14,862 nt of DNA from Desulfobacca acetoxidans (GCA_022736495.1 DZCR01000079.1:1-14862); one strand, 5' to 3'. Shown: positions 7,801-14,765, numbered from the stretch's first letter. Made by a program: numbers and translations. Notes: generated by a model not told the origin, from the letters alone.

Positions 7801-9324
7801 CAGAGCGATGCCGTCGGCCTCGGTGATGAACTTCAGGTTGGTCTTCTGCCCGATGGCCATGATGACCACGTCGGCGTCCTGGGTGCTGGTTTTATCCTCA
7901 AAGTAGGTGGGGGAGAAGCGGCCTTCGGCGTCGAAGACCCGCTCCACAGCCTTGAAGGTCAGGCCGGTGACCTTGCCGCCTGCGGCGTTGATCTTTTTGA
8001 CGCCCCAGCGGTGGACGATGGCGATGCCTTCGTGTCCGGCCTCATTCACTTCCCAGGGGGAGGCGGGCATTTCTTCCCGGGTTTCCAGGCAGACCAGGGA
8101 GACGTTGGCACCCTGGCGCCGGGCGGTGCGAGACACATCCATGGCCACATTACCGCCGCCGATGACCACCACCTTCTTGCCGGCCAGATCGAACTTTTTG
8201 CCCATGGCCGAGTCTTTCAGGTATTCCACGCCCCACAGCACGCCCTGGGCGTCGGCCCCCGGCACCGGCAGGCGGATGGAATCCTGGGCCCCCACGCCGA
8301 TGAATACGGCGTTAAAGCCGTCTTTGGTGAGCAGTTTTCTAATGGTGCGGTCGCCGCCGATGGGAGTATTATAGTGAATCTGCACCCCGCAGCGTTGGAT
8401 GTAATCTACTTCCTGCTTCAGGACTTCCCGGGGCAGCCGGTATTCCGGGATACCGTAGCGCAGCCAGCCGCCCGCTTCCGGCGCGGCCTCGAAGATCACC
8501 GCTTGATAACCTTGCAGGGCCAGGTGGTAGGCGCAGCTCAGACCCGAAGGGCCGGCGCCGACGATGGCCACTTTTTCGCTCTTCTTGGGGGCCTCGGGCA
8601 CCGGCAGGTTGCTCCAGTCCGCGGCATCGGCCACAAAGCGCTTCAGGTCGCAGATGGCAATGGGCTCATCCACTTCCTGGCGGCGGCAGTCGGTCTCGCA
8701 GGGGTGGGGACAGATGCGGCCGATGGTGCCCGGCAGAGGCAGCCGGTCCATAATCACCGACAGGGCTTCAGGGAATTTTTTCTCTTTGATCAGCTGGACA
8801 TAGCCCTGGGCGCTGAGATTGGCGGGACAGGCCAGCACGCAGGGGGCCCGGTCCGCTTTTTTGATGGCAAAGGTGGAGGGAATGGCCTGGGGGTAAAGAC
8901 GATAAATGGCTCTGCCTTCCGCCAGCCCTAAGTTGAACTCGTCGGACACCCGCACCGGGCAGACCTCGGTACAGGCGGCGCAGCCGGTGCATTTAGCGGG
9001 GTCGACGTAACGGGGTTCTTGCTCCACGGTAACTTTGAAATTCCCCGGTTCTCCGGCAATGGCCTTTACTTCGGACAGGGTGTGCAGCTGGATGTTCAGG
9101 TGCCGGCCGCATTCCACCAGCTTGGGGGAAATGATGCACATGGAGCAGTCATTGGTCGGGAAGGTCTTGTCCAACTGGGCCATGACCCCGCCGATGGCAG
9201 ATTTTTTTTCCACTAAATGAACAAAGAAACCAGAATTTGCCAGGTCCAGGGCGGCCTGCACCCCGGCGATCCCCGCTCCTACAACCATTACTTGACCTAC
9301 TGGATCTTGTGCTTTGGCTGCCAT
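4867..9324 (-). CDS. hdrA: HdrA with inserted NfnB/GltD-like NAD(P)H dehydrogenase domain
   Basis: This 1485-residue fusion flavoprotein is the first gene of the operon. Residues 1-150 and 620-1485 match the 1008-residue HdrA downstream almost segment by segment: FAD motif GAGIAG at 16-21, CSMC at 60-63, ferredoxin at 112-122, YCSAVCC at 740, VCNCGINIGG at 936, GGGVAG at 1076, and C-terminal ferredoxins at 1418-1428 and 1452-1462. Between them, about residues 157-565, sits a glutamate-synthase-small-subunit/NfnB-like unit: ACPANLSAQGY at 165, GRICPHPCETDC at 202-213, FAD site GAGPSG at 256, dinucleotide site GGGNVAMD at 389, and closing FAD motif GVFAGGDVETGP at 527. The insert enters just before the second ferredoxin, which here is Cys-rich (628-644). 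Such a unit oxidises or reduces NAD(P)H. CLETREEMPA after the dinucleotide fold carries Glu where NADPH-type GltD has basic residues, hinting at NADH. The start has only a weak GGATGG upstream. Overall role inferred: flavin-based electron transfer between NAD(P)H, ferredoxin and the MvhD partner. Confidence 0.9.
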   Translation of the reverse strand: MAAKAQDPVGQVMVVGAGIAGVQAALDLANSGFFVHLVEKKSAIGGVMAQLDKTFPTNDCSMCIISPKLVECGRHLNIQLHTLSEVKAIAGEPGNFKVTVEQEPRYVDPAKCTGCAACTEVCPVRVSDEFNLGLAEGRAIYRLYPQAIPSTFAIKKADRAPCVLACPANLSAQGYVQLIKEKKFPEALSVIMDRLPLPGTIGRICPHPCETDCRRQEVDEPIAICDLKRFVADAADWSNLPVPEAPKKSEKVAIVGAGPSGLSCAYHLALQGYQAVIFEAAPEAGGWLRYGIPEYRLPREVLKQEVDYIQRCGVQIHYNTPIGGDRTIRKLLTKDGFNAVFIGVGAQDSIRLPVPGADAQGVLWGVEYLKDSAMGKKFDLAGKKVVVIGGGNVAMDVSRTARRQGANVSLVCLETREEMPASPWEVNEAGHEGIAIVHRWGVKKINAAGGKVTGLTFKAVERVFDAEGRFSPTYFEDKTSTQDADVVIMAIGQKTNLKFITEADGIALTSRGLIECDPATKETSVTGVFAGGDVETGPWIAIAAVAAGREAAISIDRFLSGKDLKAGREFPLKPIPKDQGRWNPIPANALRRPRAAMPTQPVEEWIKSFNEINLGLTEAEAVAEADRCINCGICSECMQCVAACQAGAIAHELRPEQLEIEVGAVIMSPGFQAFDPKKYEAYHYAQYPNVVSSLEFERILSASGPFAGHLVRPSDHAEPKRIAWLQCVGSRDMRHCDNSYCSAVCCMYAIKQAVIAKEHSKDPLDAAIFFMDMRTHGKDFEKYYWRAEEEHGVRFLRSRVHSIDPVPGTSDVAIRYLTEKGELKVETFDMVVLSVGLESSPEALRLAKDLGVEVKPDTHFANTSVFTPVNTNKPGVYVCGSFQGPKDIPQSVMEASAAAAAAGELLNAARGTAIKVPELPPEINVTGQEPRVGVFVCNCGINIGGVINIPKLTEFVATLPGVALADQNLFTCSADTQDKILNAIKENKLNRVVVASCSPRTHAPLFMETLQQAGLNPYLFDMANIRDQDSWVHMHEPEKALEKAKELVQMAVARVTQLEPLEKMTFPVTKAALVIGGGVAGMEAALSIADMGFTSYVVEKGDTLGGQARNLVVSSRGYDYQGYLDDLIKKVEANPNVEILFNSTVKDFSGFIGNFATMVATPQGERRLEHGVTIMATGGQPYKPEEYLYGANPNVMTLFEIDKLINAKDAKVTGAQQVAFIQCVGSREPQRPYCSRVCCTHSVESAIELKKLNPNMDVFILYRDLRTYGEKELLYKEARELGVMFFRFDLDGKPQVEQTADGTLKLTITDPILDRPVVLKPDVLALAGAVLPNPTEELGELFKVSRNAEGFFAEAHAKLRPVDFATDGIFLAGLAHYPKPVDESIAQAKAAAGRAATILAQEQVEVEPIVSMVDQSKCIGCGLCEASCPFGAIKLVEVAGKGWRAENISALCKGCGICAAGCPQRAIDMAHFRDKQILAYIHKAA

Positions 9325-9365
9325 ATATGTACCATCCGTTCAAAAAAATTTATATACTAAATTTT

Positions 9366-9387
9366 GTGTAGGTATTGTGGACTACAC
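9366..9387. promoter_or_regulatory. Inverted repeat near the operon start site, possible operator
   Basis: GTGTAG (9366-9371) and CTACAC (9382-9387) form a 6-bp inverted repeat with a ten-base spacer. It lies just downstream of the predicted start of transcription of the hdrA operon. The position suits a repressor site or a 5' UTR hairpin. I do not recognise a known regulator motif. Confidence 0.3.
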
Positions 9388-9396
9388 TACTAGTAC

Positions 9397-9425
9397 ATCC
9401 TAAAAAAAATTGTTTAACATGTCAA
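9397..9425 (-). promoter_or_regulatory. sigma70-like promoter of the hdrA-mvhD operon
   Basis: On the minus strand a consensus TTGACA (9425-9420) is followed after 17 bases by TAGGAT (9402-9397). The spacer is T/A-rich with a run of eight T. The start of transcription would be near 9390, leaving a leader of about 65 bases before the fusion hdrA. Confidence 0.65.
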
Positions 9426-9481
9426 GAAGGAATAAAAGTGCGCAAGGCGGCTGGCCGCGGGTTTAGCTACCGGTCGCCCGC

Positions 9482-9509
9482 TTGCTTGCCCCCGAAAAAT
9501 GCTTAATAT
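9482..9509 (+). promoter_or_regulatory. Candidate promoter of the DUF169 gene
   Basis: TTGCTT (9482-9487) and TAATAT (9504-9509) are 16 bases apart on the plus strand. It is the only reasonable -35/-10 pair I see in the 378-base divergent gap. The -35 is weak. If real, it gives a 5' UTR of roughly 187 bases. Confidence 0.4.
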
Positions 9510-9515
9510 CATTTA

Positions 9516-9702
9516 AACTTTAACTCTGCTGGCCAGGCGGAAATAGTATCCTGTAGAGCCCGTGATGGGGCAAAGAGGGCCTAAGCGGCCGGAGTGCCGC
9601 TGGCGCAAAGGGCGCGCCCCACGAGGGTTGTCCTGCATTGGGGATGGGTGCAATGGCCATGATTGCTCCACATGACTAGCGATAACAGGAGGATATGGAA
9701 TC
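9516..9702 (+). other. Structured GC-rich leader upstream of the DUF169 gene
   Basis: This non-coding stretch holds several possible stems: AGCGGC/GCCGCT (9584-9589 with 9596-9601), GGCGC/GCGCC (9602-9606 with 9614-9618) overlapping the palindrome GGGCGCGCCC (9610-9619), and CATTG/CAATG (9636-9640 with 9651-9655). It ends with AGGAGG before the start at 9703. No known riboswitch family is recognisable. A regulatory leader is an inference from length and structure only. Confidence 0.3.
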
Positions 9703-10542
9703 ATGCTTCTCTTAGCCGATATCCAGGCCGAGGTGCCGGGTTTTCTGGAAATCCTGGGTCTGCCGGAAGAGCCCATGGGGATGATCTATTCCCCCGTAGA
9801 GCCCAACGACGGCTTTTCCCCCCAGAGCGCCATTCTGCCCAACGTGGATATGGAAGCCCGGGGCGAAGTGGATTGGGCCGCGACCTTCCAAAATTTTTCC
9901 TGCGTCATCGGGGTCATCTGGCGGGCCCGGAAACTGGGCAAGCCCGCCTACTTTGATCAGGCCCGTTTCGGCTGCCTGGGGGGCGCCTTTTACCTGGGGT
10001 TTTTAAAACCGCAGTTGCAATATATTATCCACTATGTGTCCACCGGCATCCCCAACGTTATGGAAGGCGAGTGCTACCTGGACTCTCCCGCCGCCGTCCG
10101 CCGCTTCTTTGAGACGTTGGATCCCCGGCCGGCCCCGGCCCAGTTTTGTGTGTTCAAGAGCTTGAGCCAGTTTGCACCGGAAGAGACTCCAGAGGTGGTG
10201 ACCTTTTTTGCCCGGGGGGAGGTCATCGGCGGCCTCAACCAACTGGCTACTTTTGTCACCAACGATTTTGAGGCGGTGATGTCGCCTTTCGGGGCGGGGT
10301 GCTCCAACATCGTGGCCTGGCCCCTGAAATACCTGGAGCGCGGGCTGCTGAAAGCAGTGCTGGGCGGTTGGGACCCATCGGACCGCCGGTTTTTGAAGCC
10401 CGATGAAATCACCTTTGCGGTGCCCTGGGAGATGTTTGCCCGCATGGTGACGCGCTACCGGGACTCCTTCCTTACCAAACCGACCTGGGCCACCGTACGC
10501 AAAAAGATCGCCCTCAGCCGCAAGGTGTGGAAAGAGACCTGA
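9703..10542 (+). CDS. DUF169 family protein
   Basis: This 279-residue protein matches the DUF169 family, whose function is not established. Recognisable features are LGLPEEPMGMIYS near the N-terminus, the CVIGVIWRARKLGKPAYFD stretch from residue 67, a conserved GCLGGAFYLGF around 90-100, IIHYVSTGIP and EGECY near 110-125, and a C-terminal half with FVTNDFEAVMSPFGAGCSNIV. Its conserved Cys residues (67, 90 and in GAGCSNI) could bind a metal or cluster, which is speculation. No signal peptide or membrane segment is evident, so it is likely cytoplasmic. The ribosome site AGGAGG is ten bases before the ATG. An ATG at 9695 is out of frame. It is divergent from the hdrA operon and convergent with the U32 gene, with no clear terminator in the 78-base gap 10543-10620. 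Shared control with the hdrA operon is possible but unproven. Confidence 0.8.
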   Translation: MLLLADIQAEVPGFLEILGLPEEPMGMIYSPVEPNDGFSPQSAILPNVDMEARGEVDWAATFQNFSCVIGVIWRARKLGKPAYFDQARFGCLGGAFYLGFLKPQLQYIIHYVSTGIPNVMEGECYLDSPAAVRRFFETLDPRPAPAQFCVFKSLSQFAPEETPEVVTFFARGEVIGGLNQLATFVTNDFEAVMSPFGAGCSNIVAWPLKYLERGLLKAVLGGWDPSDRRFLKPDEITFAVPWEMFARMVTRYRDSFLTKPTWATVRKKIALSRKVWKET

Positions 10543-10620
10543 GCGGTATTAGCGAGGATTGCCTCCCAATTCCCGGGTGGCACAATCGGAGGTACCACCT
10601 TATATCAAAATAAACAGGTG

Positions 10621-11649
10621 CTACAATCCCACAATTTGCCGGTGGAGCTCCTTGGTCTTTTCCATCCGGGCCTGATCCCGCTCAGCCACCAAGATCGCCA
10701 GGGTGTCTTGAAGCCGCTGATAGAAGGGGCCGTTAATATCTTCGCCCCGGGCATGGGCATCGATGAGCTGACGGTAACAGCCGATCATGCGGGAGATCAT
10801 GGCCACGGCATATTCCCGGCCTTGGACCTTGATGGTGGCTATTCCCAGGTCCAGGTAGGCCTTCAACTCATCACCCAGGATGGCAAAAGCCACGTTCGGA
10901 TGCTGCCGGACCCGCTCGTTGATAGCCTCGATCTTGTCCAGCGGCTGCCCCCGCTTGGACAACACTTTCCGACGCTGCTCGTCGGTGAGCAGGCACAGAC
11001 GGAAACAGCTGCCGCTCCGATCAGGCCACCCTTCATATTCTACGACCTCGTTGCCGTCCTCATCCTTATAAACTTTGCGGATGTAGGAATCGGCGATGAG
11101 TTCATGGAACATGCAGTTTCCGACCCCGCCGATGCAGCGGTTGCCGTGGACTAAGATCTCGGTCTGGAGCCCCAGTTCGTCGGCTTCCCGTTTGAACCGG
11201 GCCAGTTTGGCCGCAGTGTCGATTTCGGTGGAAGCCACTAACTGGGTGGCGCCGTACGCCTTATACCGGGCCATCTCCTCCTGGGTCTGGATGTTGCAGC
11301 CCACGCTGGCGTGAATGACCAGTTCCGGGATACGCCGATGCACTTCCTGCATCACTGCGGGGGTTTTCACGATCACCCCTTCGACGCCGAAGCGGGCGTA
11401 CTTTTCCACCTTTTGCACTACCAGGGATAATTTTTCAACCGGGATTTCGGCGTTCAGGGCTACCCGAATCTTTCCTTGGTACTCGGCGGCAATGCGAACC
11501 GCTTCCCCGATCTGGCTGTCTTCCAACTCCCAGGCGCACTTACGGCGGCTAAAGCCTTTGGCCCCAACATATACAGCGTTGGCGCCGCTCTGCAAAACCC
11601 CCTCCACCATTTCCAGGCTGCCGCCCGGAGCCAACAATTCGTTTATCAT
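10621..11649 (-). CDS. U32-family (collagenase-like) protein with four-Cys cluster motif
   Basis: This 342-residue protein is of the 'peptidase U32' family, TIM-barrel proteins. Several members are now known to be iron-sulfur RNA- or quinone-modifying factors rather than proteases (TrhP, RlhA, UbiU/UbiV). The N-terminus [31 protein letters not shown] is the family hallmark. The barrel continues through [19 protein letters not shown] and [10 protein letters not shown]. The motif [12 protein letters not shown] followed by GSCFRLC places Cys172, 179, 215 and 219 as a [4Fe-4S] site, as in UbiU-type members. IKVQGREY closes the barrel, and the C-terminus is a charged helix. The start ATG at 11649 follows GGAGGT and GGTGAG. 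It is transcribed alone, with its own promoter at 11836-11864. The substrate cannot be told from sequence. It is downstream of, but separate from, the Kor operon. Confidence 0.82.
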   Translation of the reverse strand: MINELLAPGGSLEMVEGVLQSGANAVYVGAKGFSRRKCAWELEDSQIGEAVRIAAEYQGKIRVALNAEIPVEKLSLVVQKVEKYARFGVEGVIVKTPAVMQEVHRRIPELVIHASVGCNIQTQEEMARYKAYGATQLVASTEIDTAAKLARFKREADELGLQTEILVHGNRCIGGVGNCMFHELIADSYIRKVYKDEDGNEVVEYEGWPDRSGSCFRLCLLTDEQRRKVLSKRGQPLDKIEAINERVRQHPNVAFAILGDELKAYLDLGIATIKVQGREYAVAMISRMIGCYRQLIDAHARGEDINGPFYQRLQDTLAILVAERDQARMEKTKELHRQIVGL

Positions 11650-11829
11650 AATCTCACCACACCTCCCTGAGCCTTCGCCACATAAGGTACCTTGGCTCTG
11701 CGAACTTACTTACGCCAGTGCCTATGGTAACCCCCAGGAATGGTGGGTTCCTGCCTCGCGCCTACTTTTCCGCCTGATTCCCGGTACTTAAGAAATCGGC
11801 GGAATATTTGCTGCTGAGGGTTCTCTTCT
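11650..11829 (-). other. Structured 5' leader of the U32 gene
   Basis: No gene is seen here. Three notable stems occur: TTCCGCC-(T)-GATT with AATC-GGCGGAA (11768-11779 with 11794-11804, 11 pairs and one bulge), GGTAACCC with GGGTTCC (11726-11733 with 11745-11751, one bulge) containing an inner CCA/TGG, and a GAGCC/GGCTC pair around the palindrome AAGGTACCTT just before the ribosome site. The layout suggests a regulatory leader or a small RNA, but I match no known family. Confidence 0.35.
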
Positions 11830-11835
11830 GAGTAT

Positions 11836-11864
11836 AGTTTAGGTCCTATGCACGTTTATTTCAA
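11836..11864 (-). promoter_or_regulatory. sigma70-like promoter of the U32 gene
   Basis: TTGAAA (11864-11859), 17 bases, then TAAACT (11841-11836) on the minus strand. A second -10-like TATACT follows immediately but is too far from the -35. Predicted transcription start near 11829. Confidence 0.5.
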
Positions 11865-11911
11865 GAGATCAGCAAAAAATTTATAAACCATATTCAAAAA
11901 AACCGAGCTTA

Positions 11912-12011
11912 TCCGGGAGTCGTAAGGTGTTGCTTTTTGCAACAAAACCCAGCTATTCATCCCGGAATTTCAGGGCCGCGTAGCCATATCGCCGCCGCCA
12001 AAGCGGCCCTG
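11912..12011. terminator. Hairpin cluster after the Kor operon, probable 3' end region
   Basis: Directly after the stop of the 55-residue gene, CAGGGCCGC (11971-11979) pairs with GCGGCCCTG (12003-12011), nine perfect pairs with a 23-base loop. Further on, TCCGGGA/TCCCGGA (11912-11918 with 11960-11966) encloses a compact GTTGC-TTTTT-GCAAC hairpin (11929-11943). None is followed by a clear T-run on the minus strand. Intrinsic termination is thus uncertain, but the position fits a transcript end or 3' protecting structure. Confidence 0.4.
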
Positions 12012-12012
12012 G

Positions 12013-12180
12013 TTACCCTCGGAGATAAGCGATGGCCAGGGCAAAACAGAGGCCAATCTCCACCGCCCAGGTGAGGGCATAGATCAGAAGATTCATTTTA
12101 GAGCCGTAGTCTTCCTCCAGCAAAATGCGATTGGGCTCCCTGAGGATATCCCAGGACTGCAATTCTTTTTCTGCCGTCAT
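12013..12180 (-). CDS. Small single-span membrane protein of 55 residues
   Basis: This is an unrecognised small protein, third in the Kor operon. I choose ATG at 12180, nine bases after GAGGAAA, over the ATG two codons earlier, which is too close to that site. A longer in-frame extension would overlap korB in another frame and is not credible. The N-terminal 30 residues (ELQSWDILREPNRILLEEDYGSK region) are polar and charged. MNLLIYALTWAVEIGLCFAL continuing to AIAYL forms one hydrophobic segment of about 25 residues ending almost at the C-terminus, a tail-anchor-like layout. Its ribosome site lies in the 14-base gap after the korB stop, which implies translation from the Kor transcript. It might tether the oxidoreductase to the membrane. 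This is inference from context only. Confidence 0.6.
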   Translation of the reverse strand: MTAEKELQSWDILREPNRILLEEDYGSKMNLLIYALTWAVEIGLCFALAIAYLRG

Positions 12181-12194
12181 TGTCATTTTCCTCT

Positions 12195-13049
12195 TTACAA
12201 GAAGTCTGCCAGAAGCGCCTTTATGGAGCGGTCTGGCTGTTGCCGCACTAAGGAGCCGGCCTTCAGCACCGGCTGCATCTCCTCCAGGGTGGGCCGGGGG
12301 TGACGATAAATCACCCCGATGGGGATGCGCTCCCCCCACTCTTTGGCCTTTTGATAGGCCCAGAGCTCGTTTTCCGGATCGTAATCCGGTTCTTTTTCAA
12401 CGTCATAAACCCGCTGCTGGTACCACTGGTACGTATTGATCTTATTGAAAATTACGCATGGTTGCAGCACTTCCAGCAAGGCAAAGCCCTTGTGGGTCAG
12501 GGCCTGTTTATACAAGCCGGTGAGGTGCTCGCCCTTCCCGGCAAACCCCCGGCCCACCCAAGAGCAGTCCTGGGCCACCGCCAGGGCCAGGGCATGCAGC
12601 GGCGGATAGGGGACCCCATGGGGCTGCAACAGGGTTTTATACCCCTGGTCACTGGTGGGCGAGGCCTGTCCTTTGGTGAGACCGTAAACCTGATTGTTGT
12701 GCACCACCAAGGTGAGGTCGGGGTTACGCCGCAGGACGGCCAGGAGGTGATTGCCGCCTTCGCCGTAGCAGTCCCCGTCCCCGGCTGCGGCCACCACCTT
12801 CAGTTCATGATTGGCCAGGCGAATTCCTGTGGCCACAGGCAGGGTGCGGCCGTGAATGCCGTTAAAGGTGTTACACTTGAGATAGTGGGGGAATTTCCCC
12901 GACTGACCAATACCCGAGACCACCACGAGAGCTTCGGGGCGGATTTCCAACTCCGCCAGGGCCTGCTTGAAGGCCTTGAGCATGCCGAAATTACCGCAGC
13001 CCGGGCACCAGGCCGACTCGATTCCTTGATAAAGTTCCAGCGGCAGCAT
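12195..13049 (-). CDS. korB: 2-oxoacid:ferredoxin oxidoreductase, beta subunit
   Basis: This 284-residue TPP-binding beta subunit of a 2-oxoacid:ferredoxin oxidoreductase is needed for oxidative decarboxylation of a 2-oxoacid to acyl-CoA with reduction of ferredoxin in the cytoplasm. WCPGCGNFG at 14-22 supplies two cluster ligands. C59 and C198 (QPCVIFNKIN) are the other likely ones. The TPP motif GDGDCYGEGGNHL starts at 90, with HNNQVYGLTKGQASPT at 117-132, typical of KorB-type short beta subunits. The ATG follows AAGGAGG, which overlaps the korA stop, nine bases apart, so the two are translationally coupled. Length is normal for KorB. The substrate (2-oxoglutarate or a branched or other 2-oxoacid) cannot be settled. 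2-oxoglutarate is favoured only by family resemblance. Confidence 0.88.
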   Translation of the reverse strand: MLPLELYQGIESAWCPGCGNFGMLKAFKQALAELEIRPEALVVVSGIGQSGKFPHYLKCNTFNGIHGRTLPVATGIRLANHELKVVAAAGDGDCYGEGGNHLLAVLRRNPDLTLVVHNNQVYGLTKGQASPTSDQGYKTLLQPHGVPYPPLHALALAVAQDCSWVGRGFAGKGEHLTGLYKQALTHKGFALLEVLQPCVIFNKINTYQWYQQRVYDVEKEPDYDPENELWAYQKAKEWGERIPIGVIYRHPRPTLEEMQPVLKAGSLVRQQPDRSIKALLADFL

Positions 13050-13058
13050 GGCGCCTCC

Positions 13059-14765
13059 TTAAGCCTCACCGGCCAACGCCCGGAGAATATACTCCGGGGT
13101 GAAAGGCGTCCCGTCATACTTGAGAACCAGGTGATCGGGGGCAATCCCCGTCTCCTGGCGCAACAGGCGGTTGCACTGGCCGGTGGCGTTCATCTCCACC
13201 ATCACCAGTTTTTTGGGGCGTCCCAGGGCCTGGGTCACCGCCGCGGCGGGGAAGGGCCAAAGTTCGCTGAAATGGACCATACGGGCCGGGGTCTTCCCGG
13301 CGTTAAGACGGTCCACCGCTTCTTTAACCGGCCCCAGGCTGGAGCCCCAGCAGGCCAGGGTTAAAGGGGCGTCAGCCGGTCCGGCGGTGGTGATGCCGTC
13401 CAATTCTTGGACCAGCCCCTTGAGCTTGCGCAGGCGCTTGTCGTGCATCTGGATCCGCACCTGCAAGTCTTCGGTGAGGTGGCCGTCCGGGGTATGTTCA
13501 TCGGAATCAGCCACGACCACGGGGCCGAAGCCGGGCCGACGGCGGGGCGAGATGCCGCTCTCGGTATAGGCATAGCGTTCGTAGGCGCCGGTAACTTCGC
13601 CTGCGGCCAGGGACCGGTCGATCGCAACTGCGCCGGGAAAGTCATGGGCTTCGCAGGTCACCGTGGTGTCACCGAAATATTGATCCGTGATGACAATCAC
13701 CGGGAGTTGATAGCGGTCGGCCAGGTTGAAGGCTTTGGTCATCATTGCGAAGCCCTGGGCCGGGGTGCCCGGCGCCAGCACGGCTCGGGGGGAGTCCCCT
13801 TGGCTGGCATAAAGCAGAAATGCGAGGTCCCCCTGCTCGGTGCGGGTGGGCAGGCCGGTGCTGGGGCCCGGGCGCTGGGCTTCCACGATGACCAGGGGAG
13901 TTTCGGAGCACGAGGCCAGGCCCAGGGCTTCCACCATGAGGGCAAAGCCGCCGCCGGAGGACCCGGTCATGGCCCGGACGCCGGCATAAGAGGCTCCCAG
14001 GGCCATATTGATGGCGGCGATCTCGTCTTCCGCCTGTTCCACCACCACACCCCATTGGTCGGCCCGGCTCCCCACCGCGTTCAAAACGCTGCTCCAAGGG
14101 GTCATGGGATAGCCGCTGACGAATTGTAAGCCCGCGGCCAGGGCCCCCACCGCGATGGCTTCGTGGCCGCTGAGCAAAAGCCGGGGTTGGGGTGGGGCCT
14201 TAATCCCGGCCAGGGAATGATGATTGCCCACTGCCGACCCCTGTTGGTGACCCTGGGCGGCGGCCAGGCGGTTCCAGGCCGCCACGTCAGCGCCCTTGGC
14301 CTTGAAGGTCTCTTGCAACAGAGCCAGGAAGGGGTCCAAGGGCAGCTTGAGGAGGCCCAGGATAGCTCCGGAGGCGCCGGCATTGATGGCCACTTCCGCG
14401 GCTTTGGCGTCGGGCAAAAGCTCGCCGGCCTTCAGGGCGAGGGCGCTCACCCCCTGCGGTAATTCCTTGACCACTGAGGCGTCGTAGACGATCATGCCCC
14501 CGGGGGCCAGTTCATCCTGGTGGAGGGGCACGGTTTCCTGGTTCAGGGCCACCAAGAGGTCGATGCCCTGCCGGGAGGATACCAAAGGTTGATCGGATAT
14601 GCGGATGCGGTTGAAGAGGTGACCGCCCCGCACGCGGGATTGATAGTCCTGGACGTAGAGAACCTGGCAGCCTTGCCGCACCATGATTTTGGCCAGGAGG
14701 CCCGTAATGGTATGGACTCCCTGGCCGGCGGCGCCGCCGATCACGAGGTTGAGATCAATGGCCAT
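13059..14765 (-). CDS. korA: 2-oxoacid:ferredoxin oxidoreductase, gamma-alpha fused subunit
   Basis: This 568-residue protein joins the gamma domain (about 1-185) and alpha domain (about 195-568), the usual KorA architecture. The gamma part has GGAAGQGVHTITGLLAKI at 10-27 and YQSRVRGGH at 41-49. The alpha part has SGHEAIAVGALAAGLQFVSGYPMTP from 199, VEQAEDEIAAINMALGASYAG at 242-262, MTGSSGGGFALM at 266 and EAQRPGPSTGLPTRTEQGDL at 295-314. A C-terminal Rossmann-like part follows, with WGSSLGPVKEA at 473 and VEMNATGQ at 523. No ferredoxin domain is present, so electrons leave via the beta-subunit cluster. The ATG at 14765 follows GGAAGGG by eight bases. It is first in the Kor operon, with a promoter about 50 bases upstream. 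Together with korB it would generate low-potential ferredoxin, a plausible substrate for the HdrA proteins upstream in the window. That link is inferred. Confidence 0.88.
   Translation of the reverse strand: MAIDLNLVIGGAAGQGVHTITGLLAKIMVRQGCQVLYVQDYQSRVRGGHLFNRIRISDQPLVSSRQGIDLLVALNQETVPLHQDELAPGGMIVYDASVVKELPQGVSALALKAGELLPDAKAAEVAINAGASGAILGLLKLPLDPFLALLQETFKAKGADVAAWNRLAAAQGHQQGSAVGNHHSLAGIKAPPQPRLLLSGHEAIAVGALAAGLQFVSGYPMTPWSSVLNAVGSRADQWGVVVEQAEDEIAAINMALGASYAGVRAMTGSSGGGFALMVEALGLASCSETPLVIVEAQRPGPSTGLPTRTEQGDLAFLLYASQGDSPRAVLAPGTPAQGFAMMTKAFNLADRYQLPVIVITDQYFGDTTVTCEAHDFPGAVAIDRSLAAGEVTGAYERYAYTESGISPRRRPGFGPVVVADSDEHTPDGHLTEDLQVRIQMHDKRLRKLKGLVQELDGITTAGPADAPLTLACWGSSLGPVKEAVDRLNAGKTPARMVHFSELWPFPAAAVTQALGRPKKLVMVEMNATGQCNRLLRQETGIAPDHLVLKYDGTPFTPEYILRALAGEA

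Noticed and set aside
932..9324. QmoA/QmoB of the sulfate-reduction Qmo complex
   Set aside because: QmoA and QmoB are much shorter, QmoB carries a fused MvhD domain, and QmoC would follow. Here the HdrA units are double-length, MvhD is separate and no membrane subunit is present.
9550..9640. c-di-GMP (GEMM) riboswitch, because of GGGGCAAAG and GGCGCAAAG segments
   Set aside because: The hairpin with GAAA tetraloop, the ACGCAAAGCC-GGG core and the receptor helix are not present. The likeness is limited to short words.
456..14765. TGA read as Trp (alternative genetic code)
   Set aside because: Trp is encoded by TGG throughout. No other TGA interrupts the large genes, and Trp at the two cluster-ligand Cys positions makes no sense.
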